Below the pieces are notes generated by a model. That model was not told the DNA's origin. It did no database searches and worked only from the letters and a program-made list of their open reading frames with translations. A stretch of DNA of 64,000 bases from Rhopalosiphum padi (taxonomy: Eukaryota; Arthropoda; Insecta; Hemiptera; Aphididae): NCBI RefSeq assembly GCF_020882245.1, contig NW_026869996.1, positions 3,395,592 to 3,459,591 on the forward strand. Reading direction: 5' to 3'. Below are positions 1 to 11,826 of this stretch, piece after piece; the stretch's first letter is position 1, and every line of letters begins with the position of its first letter. A program made the translations under genes and the position numbers.

Positions 1-762
1 AATTTAATTTATTTGATGGATTTAAAGCGGTTTTTTGATGAATTAATGGTATTTTTAATAAATTTTTGGTTTTTAATCATTTATTATGGGGGTTTGTTAA
101 GGAAAAATGTTTAAATATAATTTATTTGATGGATTTAAAGCGGTTTTTATGGGTTTTTTGATGAATTAATGGTATTTTTAATTAATTTTAAGGAAATTTA
201 TGGTGTTTAATCATTTATTATGGGGGTTTGTTAAGAAAATTGTTAAATTTAATTTAATTGATGGTTATAAATCGGTTTTTATGGGGTTTTTTAATGAATT
301 AATGGTATTTTTAATTAAATTTAAGGAAATTTCTGGTTTTTAATCATTTATTATGGGGTTTGTTAAGGAAATATGTTAAATTTAATTTAATTGATGGATT
401 TAAAGCAGTTTTTATGGGGTTTTTTGATGAATTAATGGTATTTTTAATAAATTTCAATGAAATTTCTGGTTTTTAATCATATATTATGGGTGTTTTGTAA
501 GGAAAAATGTTAAATTTAATTTAATTTGATGGATTTAAAGCGGTTTTTTGATGAATTAATGGTATTTTTTAATAAATTTCTGGTTTTTAATAATTTATTA
601 TGGGGGTTTGTTAAGGAAAAATGTTAAATTTATTATATTTGATGGATTTAAATCAGTTTTTTGATGAATTAATGGTATTTTTAATAAATTTCATGAATTT
701 ATGGTTTTTTTAATACTTTTTAAGGAAATTTCTGGTTTTAAATCATTTATTAAGGGGGTTTG
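1..762 (+). repeat. Module Y, truncated by window start
   Basis: Monomers from 97 run 134, 132, 134, 114, 152 and match 8941 onward. The first 96 bases are the remainder of the 112-bp class monomer that opens the module. Confidence 0.75.
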
Positions 763-1556
763 TTAAGGAAAAATATTAAATTTAATGTATTTGATGGTAT
801 TAAATCGTTTATTATTGGGGGTTGTTAAGGAAAAATTTTAATTTAATTTAATTGATGGATTTAAAGCGGTTTTTATGGGGTTTTTTGATGAATTAATGGT
901 ATTTTTAATTAATTTTAAGGAAATTTCTGGTTTTTAATCATATATTATGGGTGTTTTGTTAAGGAAAAATGTTAAATTTAATTTATTTGATGGATTTAAA
1001 GCGGTTTTTTGATGAATTAATGGTATTTTTTAATAAATTTCTGGTTTTTAATAATTTATTATGGGGGTTTGTTAAGGAAAAATGTTAAATTTATTATATT
1101 TGATGGATTTAAAGCAGTTTTTTGATGAATTAATGGTATTTTTAATAAATTTCATGAATTTATGGTTTTTTTAATACTTTTTAAGGAAATTTCTGGTTTT
1201 AAATCATTTATTATGGGGGTTTGTTAAGGAAAAATATTAAATTTAATGTATTTGATGGTATTAAATCGTTTATTATTAGGGGTTGTTAAGGAAAAATTTT
1301 AAATTTAATTTAATTGATGGATTTAAAGCGGTTTTTATGGGGTTTTTTTGATGAATTAATGGTATTTTTAATTAATTTTAAGGAAATTTCTGGTTTTTTA
1401 ATCATTTATTATGGGGGTTTGTTAAGGAAATATGTTAAATTTAATTTAATTGATGGATTTAAAGCGGTTTTTATGGGGTTTTTTGATGAATTAATGGTAT
1501 TTTTAATAAATTTTAAGGAAATTTCTGGTTTTTAATCATATATTATGGGTGTTTTG

Positions 1557-3145
1557 TTAAGGAAAAATGTTAAATTTAATTTATTTGATGGATTTAAAGC
1601 GGTTTTTTTGATGAATTAATGGTATTTTTAATAAATTTCTGGTTTTTAATCATTTATTATGGGTGTTTTGTTAAGGAAAAATGTTAAATTTAATTTATTT
1701 GATGGATTTAAAGCGGTTTTTTGATGAATTAATGGTATTTTTAATAAATTTCTGGTTTTTAATCATTTATTATGGGGGTTTGTTAAGGAAAAATGTTAAA
1801 TATAATTTATTTGATGGATTTAAAGCGGTTTTTTATGGGGTTTTTTGATGAATTAATGGTATTTTTAATTAATTTTAAGGAAATTTCTGGTTTTTAATCT
1901 TTTATTATGGGGGTTTGTTAAGGAAAAATGTTAAATTTAATTTAATGGATGGATATAAAGCAGTTTTTTGATGAATTAATAATATTTTTAATAAATTTCA
2001 AGAAATTTCTGGTTTTTAATCATTTATTATGGGGGTTTGTTAAGGAAAAATGTTAAATTTAATTTATTTGATGGATTTAAAGCGGTTTTTTGATGAATTA
2101 ATGGTATTTTTAATAAATTTCTGGTTTGTAATCATTTATTATGGGTGTTTTGTTAAGGAAAAATGTTAAATTTAATTTATATGATGGATTTAAAGCGGTT
2201 TTTTGATGAATTAATGGTATTTTTAATAAATTTCTGGTTTTTAATCATTTATTATGGGGGTTTGTTAAGGAAAAATGTTAAATATAATTTATTTGATGGA
2301 TTTAAAGCGGTTTTTATGGGGTTTTTTGATGAATTAATGGTATTTTTAATTAATTTTAAGGAAATTTATGATGTTTAATCATTTATTATGGGGGTTTGTT
2401 AAGAAATTGTTAAATTTAATTTAATTGATGGTTATAAATCGGTTTTTATGGGGTTTTTTAATGAATTAATGGTATTTTTTAATTAATTTTAAGGAAATTT
2501 CTGGTTTTTAATCATTTATTATGGGGGTTTGTTAAGGAAATATGTTAAATTTAATTTAATTGATGGATTTAAAGCGGTTTTTTGATGAATTAATGGTATT
2601 TTTAATAAATTTCATGAATTTATGGTTTTTTTAATACTTTTTAAGGAAATTTCTGGTTTTAAATCATTTATTATGGGGTTTGTTAAGGAAAAATATTAAA
2701 TTTAATGTATTTGATGGTATTAAATCGTTTATTATTGGGGGTTGTTAAGGAAAAATTTTAAATTTAATTTAATTGATGGATTTAAAGCGGTTTTTATGGG
2801 GTTTTTTGATGAATTAATGGTATTTTTAATTAATTTTAAGGAAATTTCTGGTTTTTAATCATATATTATGGGTGTTTTGTTAAGGAAAAATGTTAAATTT
2901 AATTTATTTGATGGATTTAAAGCGGTTTTTTTGATGAATTAATGGTATTTTTTAATAAATTTCTGGTTTTTAATAATTTATTATGGGGGTTTGTTAAGGA
3001 AAAATGTTAAATTTATTATATTTGATGGATTTAAAGCAGTTTTTTGATGAATTAATGGTATTTTTAATAAATTTCATGAATTTATGGTTTTTTTAATACT
3101 TTTTAAGGAAATTTCTGGTTTTAAATCATTTATTATGGGGGTTTG
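1557..3145 (+). repeat. HOR-1 copy 1 (1.59 kb, 13 monomers)
   Basis: Monomer lengths in order 114, 112, 135, 122, 113, 112, 134, 133, 151, 62, 135, 114, 152. It matches copies 4467-6056 and 6057-7645 monomer by monomer, with the same variant marks (aatcttttatt, ggtttgtaatc, ttatatgatgg, aaatttatgatg). Differences seen are mainly in T-run lengths. Confidence 0.88.
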
Positions 3146-4466
3146 TTAAGGAAAAATATTAAATTTAATGTATTTGATGGTATTAAATCGTTTATTATTG
3201 GGGGTTGTTAAGGAAAAATTTTAAATTTAATTTAATTGATGGATTTAAAGCGGTTTTTATGGGGTTTTTTGATGAATTAATGGTATTTTTAATTAATTTT
3301 AAGGAAATTTCTGGTTTTTAATCATTTATTATAGGGGTTTGTTAAGGAAATATGTTAAATTTAATTTAATGGATGGATATAAAGCAGTTTTTTGATGAAT
3401 TAATAATATTTTTAATAAATTTCAAGGAAATTTCTGGTTTTTAATCATTTATTATGGGGGTTTGTTAAGGAAAAATGTTAAATTTAATTTATTTGATGGA
3501 TTTTAAAGCGGTTTTTTTGATGAATTAATGGTATTTTTAATAAATTTCTGGTTTTTAATCATTTATTATGGGTGTTTTGTTAAGGAAAAATGTTAAATTT
3601 AATTTATTTGATGGATTTAAAGCGGTTTTTTTGATGAATTAATGGTATTTTTAATAAATTTCTGGTTTTTAATCATTTATTATGGGGGTTTGTTAAGGAA
3701 AAATGTTAAATATAATTTATTTGATGGATTTAAAGCGGTTTTTATGGGGTTTTTTGATGAATTAATGGTATTTTTAATTAATTTTAAGGAAATTTCTGGT
3801 TTTTAATCATTTATTATAGGGGTTTGTTAAGGAAATATGTTAAATTTATTTTAATTGATGGATTTAAAGCGGTTTTTATGGGGTTTTTTGATGAATTAAT
3901 GGTATTTTTAATAAATTTTAAGGAAATTTCTGGTTTTTAATCATTTATTATAGGGGTTTGTTAAGGAAATATGTTAAATTTATTTTAATTGATGGATTTA
4001 AAGCGGTTTTTTATGGGGTTTTTTGATGAATTAATGGTATTTTTAATAAATTTTAAGGAAATTTCTGGTTTTTAATCATATATTATGGGTGTTTTGTTAA
4101 GGAAAAATGTTAAATTTAATTTATTTGATGGATTTAAAGCGGTTTTTTGATGAATTAATGGTATTTTTAATAAATTTCTGGTTTTTAATCATTTATTATG
4201 GGGGTTTGTTAAGGAAAAATGTTAAATTTAATTTATTTGATGGATTTAAAGCGGTTTTTATGGGGTTTTTTGATGAATTAATGGTATTTTTAATAAATTT
4301 TAAGGAAATTTCTGGTTTTTAATCTTTTATTATGGGGGGTTTGTTAAGGAAAAATGTTAAATTTAATTTAATGGATGGATATAAAGCAGTTTTTTGATGA
4401 ATTAATAATATTTTTAATAAATTTCAAGGAAATTTCTGGTTTTTAATCATTTATTATGGGGGTTTG
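3146..4466 (+). repeat. Module X copy 1 (1321 bp, 11 monomers)
   Basis: Monomer lengths 62, 134, 123, 115, 113, 134, 134, 136, 112, 135, 123, including two successive monomers marked tataggggtttgttaagg. It follows HOR-1 copy 1, so 1557-4466 forms a 2910-bp compound unit. Confidence 0.87.
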
Positions 4467-4580
4467 TTAAGGAAAAATGTTAAATTTAATTTATTTGATG
4501 GATTTAAAGCGGTTTTTTTGATGAATTAATGGTATTTTTAATAAATTTCTGGTTTTTAATCATTTATTATGGGTGTTTTG

Positions 4581-4692
4581 TTAAGGAAAAATGTTAAATT
4601 TAATTTATTTGATGGATTTAAAGCGGTTTTTTGATGAATTAATGGTATTTTTAATAAATTTTTGGTTTTTAATCATTTATTATGGGGGTTTG
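4581..4692 (+). repeat. Reference 112-bp monomer (double 11-bp deletion class)
   Basis: Relative to the 134-bp form it lacks 11 bp around tttatgggg (ggttttttgatg remains) and another 11 bp aaattttaagg (aaatttctgg remains). Both deletions are flanked by short direct repeats, T-runs in the first and aaattt in the second. Hand count of this monomer: T 55, A 34, G 21, C 2. Confidence 0.9.
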
Positions 4693-4826
4693 TTAAGGAA
4701 AAATGTTAAATATAATTTATTTGATGGATTTAAAGCGGTTTTTATGGGGTTTTTTGATGAATTAATGGTATTTTTAATTAATTTTAAGGAAATTTCTGGT
4801 TTTTAATCTTTTATTATGGGGGTTTG
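4693..4826 (+). repeat. Reference 134-bp monomer (full-length class)
   Basis: Taken from ttaagg to the base before the next ttaagg. Order of elements: ttaaggaaaaatg, the 10-bp variant of a palindromic tract, gatggattta, aaagcggtttttatgggg, ttttttgatgaattaatgg, tatttttaattaatttt, aaggaaatttctgg, then tttttaatc and a G-run. It contains two related halves: from tgg at gatgga to the ttc before ctgg is about 72 bp, and the rest is 62 bp. All other length classes can be derived from it. Confidence 0.9.
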
Positions 4827-4949
4827 TTAAGGAAAAATGTTAAATTTAATTTAATGGATGGATATAAAGCAGTTTTTTGATGAATTAATAATATTTTTAA
4901 TAAATTTCAAGGAAATTTCTGGTTTTTAATCATTTATTATGGGGGTTTG
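4827..4949 (+). repeat. Reference 123-bp monomer (single 11-bp deletion class)
   Basis: Lacks only the 11 bp around tttatgggg and keeps caaggaaatttctgg. Marked by aatggatggatataaagcag and gaattaataatattttt. The same monomer recurs at 3342, 6416, 7842, 8706, 9807, 10809 and 13689, always next to an aatcttttatt or tataggggtttg monomer in block A. Confidence 0.88.
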
Positions 4950-5442
4950 TTAAGGAAAAATGTTAAATTTAATTTATTTGATGGATTTAAAGCGGTTTTT
5001 TGATGAATTAATGGTATTTTTAATAAATTTCTGGTTTGTAATCATTTATTATGGGTGTTTTGTTAAGGAAAAATGTTAAATTTAATTTATATGATGGATT
5101 TAAAGCGGTTTTTTGATGAATTAATGGTATTTTTAATAAATTTCTGGTTTTTAATCATTTATTATGGGGGTTTGTTAAGGAAAAATGTTAAATATAATTT
5201 ATTTGATGGATTTAAAGCGGTTTTTATGGGGTTTTTTGATGAATTAATGGTATTTTTAATTAATTTTAAGGAAATTTATGATGTTTAATCATTTATTATG
5301 GGGGTTTGTTAAGAAAATTGTTAAATTTAATTTAATTGATGGTTATAAATCGGTTTTTATGGGGTTTTTTTAATGAATTAATGGTATTTTTAATTAATTT
5401 TAAGGAAATTTCTGGTTTTTAATCATTTATTATGGGGGTTTG

Positions 5443-5594
5443 TTAAGGAAATATGTTAAATTTAATTTAATTGATGGATTTAAAGCGGTTTTTTGATGAA
5501 TTAATGGTATTTTTAATAAATTTCATGAATTTATGGTTTTTTTAATACTTTTTAAGGAAATTTCTGGTTTTAAATCATTTATTATGGGGGTTTG
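5443..5594 (+). repeat. Reference 152-bp monomer (internal ~29-bp duplication class)
   Basis: The segment gatgaattaatggtattttt plus aataaatttc is followed by a diverged second copy, atgaatttatggttttttta plus atactttttaagg, so about 29 bp is duplicated in tandem inside the unit. Other copies start at 611, 1072, 2532, 2994, 5905, 7031, 7494, 9459, 11675, 12959 and 13812. It is nearly always followed by the 62-bp half unit. Confidence 0.88.
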
Positions 5595-5656
5595 TTAAGG
5601 AAAAATATTAAATTTAATGTATTTGATGGTATTAAATCGTTTATTATTGGGGGTTG
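5595..5656 (+). repeat. Reference 62-bp half-monomer
   Basis: Reads ttaaggaaaaatattaaa, ttaatgtatttgatgg, tattaaatcgtttatt, attgggggttg and then the next ttaagg. Its length equals the shorter half of the 134-bp monomer, so it behaves as a lone half unit. Further copies start at 763, 1224, 2683, 3146, 7183, 7646, 9611, 11827, 12648, 13111 and 13964. A related 62-bp form starting ttatggaaaaatg is common in block B (for example 22202-22263). Confidence 0.88.
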
Positions 5657-6056
5657 TTAAGGAAAAATTTTAAATTTAATTTAATTGATGGATTTAAAGC
5701 GGTTTTTATGGGGTTTTTTGATGAATTAATGGTATTTTTAATTAATTTTAAGGAAATTTCTGGTTTTTAATCATATATTATGGGTGTTTTGTTAAGGAAA
5801 AATGTTAAATTTAATTTATTTGATGGATTTAAAGCGGTTTTTTGATGAATTAATGGTATTTTTTAATAAATTTCTGGTTTTTAATAATTTATTATGGGGG
5901 TTTGTTAAGGAAAAATGTTAAATTTATTATATTTGATGGATTTAAAGCAGTTTTTTGATGAATTAATGGTATTTTTAATAAATTTCATGAATTTATGGTT
6001 TTTTTAATACTTTTTAAGGAAATTTCTGGTTTTAAATCATTTATTATGGGGGTTTG

Positions 6057-7645
6057 TTAAGGAAAAATGTTAAATTTAATTTATTTGATGGATTTAAAGC
6101 GGTTTTTTGATGAATTAATGGTATTTTTAATAAATTTCTGGTTTTTAATCATTTATTATGGGTGTTTTGTTAAGGAAAAATGTTAAATTTAATTTATTTG
6201 ATGGATTTAAAGCGGTTTTTTGATGAATTAATGGTATTTTTAATAAATTTTTGGTTTTTAATCATTTATTATGGGGGTTTGTTAAGGAAAAATGTTAAAT
6301 ATAATTTATTTGATGGATTTAAAGCGGTTTTTATGGGGTTTTTTGATGAATTAATGGTATTTTTAATTAATTTTAAGGAAATTTCTGGTTTTTAATCTTT
6401 TATTATGGGGGTTTGTTAAGGAAAAATGTTAAATTTAATTTAATGGATGGATATAAAGCAGTTTTTTGATGAATTAATAATATTTTTAATAAATTTCAAG
6501 GAAATTTCTGGTTTTTAATCATTTATTATGGGGGTTTGTTAAGGAAAAATGTTAAATTTAATTTATTTGATGGATTTAAAGCGGTTTTTTGATGAATTAA
6601 TGGTATTTTTAATAAATTTCTGGTTTGTAATCATTTATTATGGGTGTTTTGTTAAGGAAAAATGTTAAATTTAATTTATATGATGGATTTAAAGCGGTTT
6701 TTTGATGAATTAATGGTATTTTTAATAAATTTCTGGTTTTTAATCATTTATTATGGGGGTTTGTTAAGGAAAAATGTTAAATATAATTTATTTGATGGAT
6801 TTAAAGCGGTTTTTATGGGGTTTTTTGATGAATTAATGGTATTTTTAATTAATTTTAAGGAAATTTATGATGTTTAATCATTTATTATGGGGGTTTGTTA
6901 AGAAAATTGTTAAATTTAATTTAATTGATGGTTATAAATCGGTTTTTATGGGGTTTTTTAATGAATTAATGGTATTTTTAATTAATTTTAAGGAAATTTC
7001 TGGTTTTTAATCATTTATTATGGGGGTTTGTTAAGGAAATATGTTAAATTTAATTTAATTGATGGATTTAAAGCGGTTTTTTGATGAATTAATGGTATTT
7101 TTAATAAATTTCATGAATTTATGGTTTTTTTAATACTTTTTAAGGAAATTTCTGGTTTTAAATCATTTATTATGGGGGTTTGTTAAGGAAAAATATTAAA
7201 TTTAATGTATTTGATGGTATTAAATCGTTTATTATTGGGGGTTGTTAAGGAAAAATTTTAAATTTAATTTAATTGATGGATTTAAAGCGGTTTTTATGGG
7301 GTTTTTTGATGAATTAATGGTATTTTTAATTAATTTTAAGGAAATTTCTGGTTTTTAATCATATATTATGGGTGTTTTGTTAAGGAAAAATGTTAAATTT
7401 AATTTATTTGATGGATTTAAAGCGGTTTTTTTGATGAATTAATGGTATTTTTTAATAAATTTCTGGTTTTTAATAATTTATTATGGGGGTTTGTTAAGGA
7501 AAAATGTTAAATTTATTATATTTGATGGATTTAAAGCAGTTTTTTGATGAATTAATGGTATTTTTAATAAATTTCATGAATTTATGGTTTTTTTAATACT
7601 TTTTAAGGAAATTTCTGGTTTTAAATCATTTATTATGGGGGTTTG
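6057..7645 (+). repeat. HOR-1 copy 3
   Basis: 1589 bp, monomer lengths 113, 112, 134, 123, 113, 112, 134, 133, 152, 62, 135, 114, 152. It lies 4499-4500 bp downstream of copy 1 at every monomer; for example 2881-3360 and 7381-7860 appear identical base for base. Confidence 0.9.
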
Positions 7646-8828
7646 TTAAGGAAAAATATTAAATTTAATGTATTTGATGGTATTAAATCGTTTATTATTG
7701 GGGGTTGTTAAGGAAAAATTTTAAATTTAATTTAATTGATGGATTTAAAGCGGTTTTTATGGGGTTTTTTGATGAATTAATGGTATTTTTAATTAATTTT
7801 AAGGAAATTTCTGGTTTTTAATCATTTATTATAGGGGTTTGTTAAGGAAATATGTTAAATTTAATTTAATGGATGGATATAAAGCAGTTTTTTGATGAAT
7901 TAATAATATTTTTAATAAATTTCAAGGAAATTTCTGGTTTTTAATCATTTATTATGGGGGTTTGTTAAGGAAAAATGTTAAATTTAATTTATTTGATGGA
8001 TTTAAAGCGGTTTTTTGATGAATTAATGGTATTTTTAATAAATTTCTGGTTTTTAATCATTTATTATGGGTGTTTTGTTAAGGAAAAATGTTAAATTTAA
8101 TTTATTTGATGGATTTAAAGCGGTTTTTTGATGAATTAATGGTATTTTTAATAAATTTCTGGTTTTTAATCATTTATTATGGGGGTTTGTTAAGGAAAAA
8201 TGTTAAATATAATTTATTTGATGGATTTAAAGCGGTTTTTATGGGGTTTTTTGATGAATTAATGGTATTTTTAATTAATTTTAAGGAAATTTCTGGTTTT
8301 TAATCATTTATTATAGGGGTTTGTTAAGGAAATATGTTAAATTTATTTTAATTGATGGATTTAAAGCGGTTTTTATGGGGTTTTTTGATGAATTAATGGT
8401 ATTTTTAATAAATTTTAAGGAAATTTCTGGTTTTTAATCATATATTATGGGTGTTTTGTTAAGGAAAAATGTTAAATTTAATTTATTTGATGGATTTAAA
8501 GCGGTTTTTTTGATGAATTAATGGTATTTTTAATAAATTTCTGGTTTTTAATCATTTATTATGGGGGTTTGTTAAGGAAAAATGTTAAATTTAATTTATT
8601 TGATGGATTTAAAGCGGTTTTTATGGGGTTTTTTGATGAATTAATGGTATTTTTAATAAATTTTAAGGAAATTTCTGGTTTTTAATCTTTTATTATGGGG
8701 GTTTGTTAAGGAAAAATGTTAAATTTAATTTAATGGATGGATATAAAGCAGTTTTTTGATGAATTAATAATATTTTTAATAAATTTCAAGGAAATTTCTG
8801 GTTTTTAATCATTTATTATGGGGGTTTG
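7646..8828 (+). repeat. Module X copy 2, one monomer short
   Basis: Order 62, 134, 123, 113, 112, 134, 135, 113, 134, 123. Only one of the two tandem tataggggtttg monomers is present (8324). The loss of exactly one 134-bp unit is consistent with unequal exchange. Confidence 0.85.
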
Positions 8829-9610
8829 TTAAGGAAAAATGTTAAATTTAATTTATTTGATGGATTTAAAGCGGTTTTTTGATGAATTAATGGTATTTTT
8901 AATAAATTTCTGGTTTTTAATCATTTATTATGGGGGTTTGTTAAGGAAAAATGTTAAATATAATTTATTTGATGGATTTAAAGCGGTTTTTATGGGGTTT
9001 TTTGATGAATTAATGGTATTTTTAATTAATTTTAAGGAAATTTATGGTGTTTAATCATTTATTATGGGGGTTTGTTAAGAAAATTGTTAAATTTAATTTA
9101 ATTGATGGTTATAAATCGGTTTTTTATGGGGTTTTTTAATGAATTAATGGTATTTTTAATTAATTTTAAGGAAATTTCTGGTTTTTAATCATTTATTATG
9201 GGGGTTTGTTAAGGAAATATGTTAAATTTAATTTAATTGATGGATTTAAAGCGGTTTTTATGGGGTTTTTTTGATGAATTAATGGTATTTTTAATAAATT
9301 TCAAGGAAATTTCTGGTTTTTAATCATATATTATGGGTGTTTTGTTAAGGAAAAATGTTAAATTTAATTTATTTGATGGATTTAAAGCGGTTTTTTTGAT
9401 GAATTAATGGTATTTTTTAATAAATTTCTGGTTTTTAATAATTTATTATGGGGGTTTGTTAAGGAAAAATGTTAAATTTATTATATTTGATGGATTTAAA
9501 GCAGTTTTTTGATGAATTAATGGTATTTTTAATAAATTTCATGAATTTATGGTTTTTTTAATACTTTTTAAGGAAATTTCTGGTTTTAAATCATTTATTA
9601 TGGGGGTTTG
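8829..9610 (+). repeat. Module Y copy (782 bp, 6 monomers)
   Basis: Lengths 112, 134, 134, 136, 114, 152, with an aaatttatggtg ending, a ttaagaaaattg start and an ataaatcgg monomer. Repeated at 11045-11826, and at 1-762 where it is cut by the window start. Confidence 0.83.
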
Positions 9611-10931
9611 TTAAGGAAAAATATTAAATTTAATGTATTTGATGGTATTAAATCGTTTATTATTGGGGGTTGTTAAGGAAAAATTTTAAATTTAATTTAA
9701 TTGATGGATTTAAAGCGGTTTTTATGGGGTTTTTTGATGAATTAATGGTATTTTTAATTAATTTTAAGGAAATTTCTGGTTTTTAATCATTTATTATAGG
9801 GGTTTGTTAAGGAAATATGTTAAATTTAATTTAATGGATGGATATAAAGCAGTTTTTTGATGAATTAATAATATTTTTAATAAATTTCAAGGAAATTTCT
9901 GGTTTTTAATCATTTATTATGGGGGTTTGTTAAGGAAAAATGTTAAATTTAATTTATTTGATGGATTTAAAGCGGTTTTTTTGATGAATTAATGGTATTT
10001 TTAATAAATTTCTGGTTTTTAATCATTTATTATGGGTGTTTTGTTAAGGAAAAATGTTAAATTTAATTTATTTGATGGATTTAAAGCGGTTTTTTTGATG
10101 AATTAATGGGATTTTTAATAAATTTCTGGTTTTTAATCATTTATTATGGGGGTTTGTTAAGGAAAAATGTTAAATATAATTTATTTGATGGATTTAAAGC
10201 GGTTTTTATGGGGTTTTTTGATGAATTAATGGTATTTTTAATTAATTTTAAGGAAATTTCTGGTTTTTAATCATTTATTATAGGGGTTTGTTAAGGAAAT
10301 ATGTTAAATTTATTTTAATTGATGGATTTAAAGCGGTTTTTATGGGGTTTTTTGATGAATTAATGGTATTTTTAATAAATTTTAAGGAAATTTCTGGTTT
10401 TTAATCATTTATTATAGGGGTTTGTTAAGGAAATATGTTAAATTTATTTTAATTGATGGATTTAAAGCGGTTTTTATGGGGTTTTTTTGATGAATTAATG
10501 GTATTTTTAATAAATTTTAAGGAAATTTCTGGTTTTTAATCATATATTATGGGTGTTTTGTTAAGGAAAAATGTTAAATTTAATTTATTTGATGGATTTA
10601 AAGCGGTTTTTTGATGAATTAATGGTATTTTTAATAAATTTCTGGTTTTTAATCATTTATTATGGGGGTTTGTTAAGGAAAAATGTTAAATTTAATTTAT
10701 TTGATGGATTTTAAAGCGGTTTTTTATGGGGTTTTTTGATGAATTAATGGTATTTTTAATAAATTTTAAGGAAATTTCTGGTTTTTAATCTTTTATTATG
10801 GGGGTTTGTTAAGGAAAAATGTTAAATTTAATTTAATGGATGGATATAAAGCAGTTTTTTGATGAATTAATAATATTTTTAATAAATTTCAAGGAAATTT
10901 CTGGTTTTTAATCATTTATTATGGGGGTTTG
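9611..10931 (+). repeat. Module X copy 3 (1321 bp)
   Basis: Order 62, 134, 123, 114, 113, 134, 134, 136, 112, 136, 123, with the same total length as copy 1. Both tataggggtttg monomers are present (10291 and 10425). Confidence 0.87.
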
Positions 10932-11044
10932 TTAAGGAAAAATGTTAAATTTAATTTATTTGATGGATTTAAAGCGGTTTTTTGATGAATTAATGGTATT
11001 TTTAATAAATTTCTGGTTTTTAATCATTTATTATGGGTGTTTTG

Positions 11045-11826
11045 TTAAGGAAAAATGTTAAATTTAATTTATTTGATGGATTTAAAGCGGTTTTTTGATG
11101 AATTAATGGTATTTTTAATAAATTTCTGGTTTTTAATCATTTATTATGGGGGTTTGTTAAGGAAAAATGTTAAATATAATTTATTTGATGGATTTTAAAG
11201 CGGTTTTTATGGGGTTTTTTGATGAATTAATGGTATTTTTTAATTAATTTTAAGGAAATTTATGGTGTTTAATCATTTATTATGGGGGTTTGTTAAGAAA
11301 ATTGTTAAATTTAATTTAATTGATGGTTATAAATCGGTTTTTATGGGGTTTTTTAATGAATTAATGGTATTTTTAATTAATTTTAAGGAAATTTCTGGTT
11401 TTTAATCATTTATTATGGGGGTTTGTTAAGGAAATATGTTAAATTTAATTTAATTGATGGATTTAAAGCGGTTTTTATGGGGTTTTTTTGATGAATTAAT
11501 GGTATTTTTAATAAATTTCAAGGAAATTTCTGGTTTTTAATCATATATTATGGGTGTTTTGTTAAGGAAAAATGTTAAATTTAATTTATTTGATGGATTT
11601 AAAGCGGTTTTTTGATGAATTAATGGTATTTTTTAATAAATTTCTGGTTTTTAATAATTTATTATGGGGGTTTGTTAAGGAAAAATGTTAAATTTATTAT
11701 ATTTGATGGATTTAAAGCAGTTTTTTGATGAATTAATGGTATTTTTAATAAATTTCATGAATTTATGGTTTTTTTAATACTTTTTAAGGAAATTTCTGGT
11801 TTTAAATCATTTATTATGGGGGTTTG
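11045..11826 (+). repeat. Module Y copy
   Basis: Order 112, 136, 133, 136, 113, 152, followed by the 62-bp half unit at 11827. Including that half unit, both this and the 8829 copy span exactly 844 bp. Confidence 0.83.

Larger units (their letters stand above)
4467..6056 (+). repeat. HOR-1 copy 2
   Basis: 1590 bp, directly followed by copy 3 in head-to-tail contact. Corresponding positions lie 1588-1590 bp apart throughout, for example 4693 and 6282, 5175 and 6764, 5905 and 7494. Differences I found between copies 2 and 3 are one-base T-run changes, as at the run near 5370 (seven T) against 6955 (six T). Confidence 0.9.
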
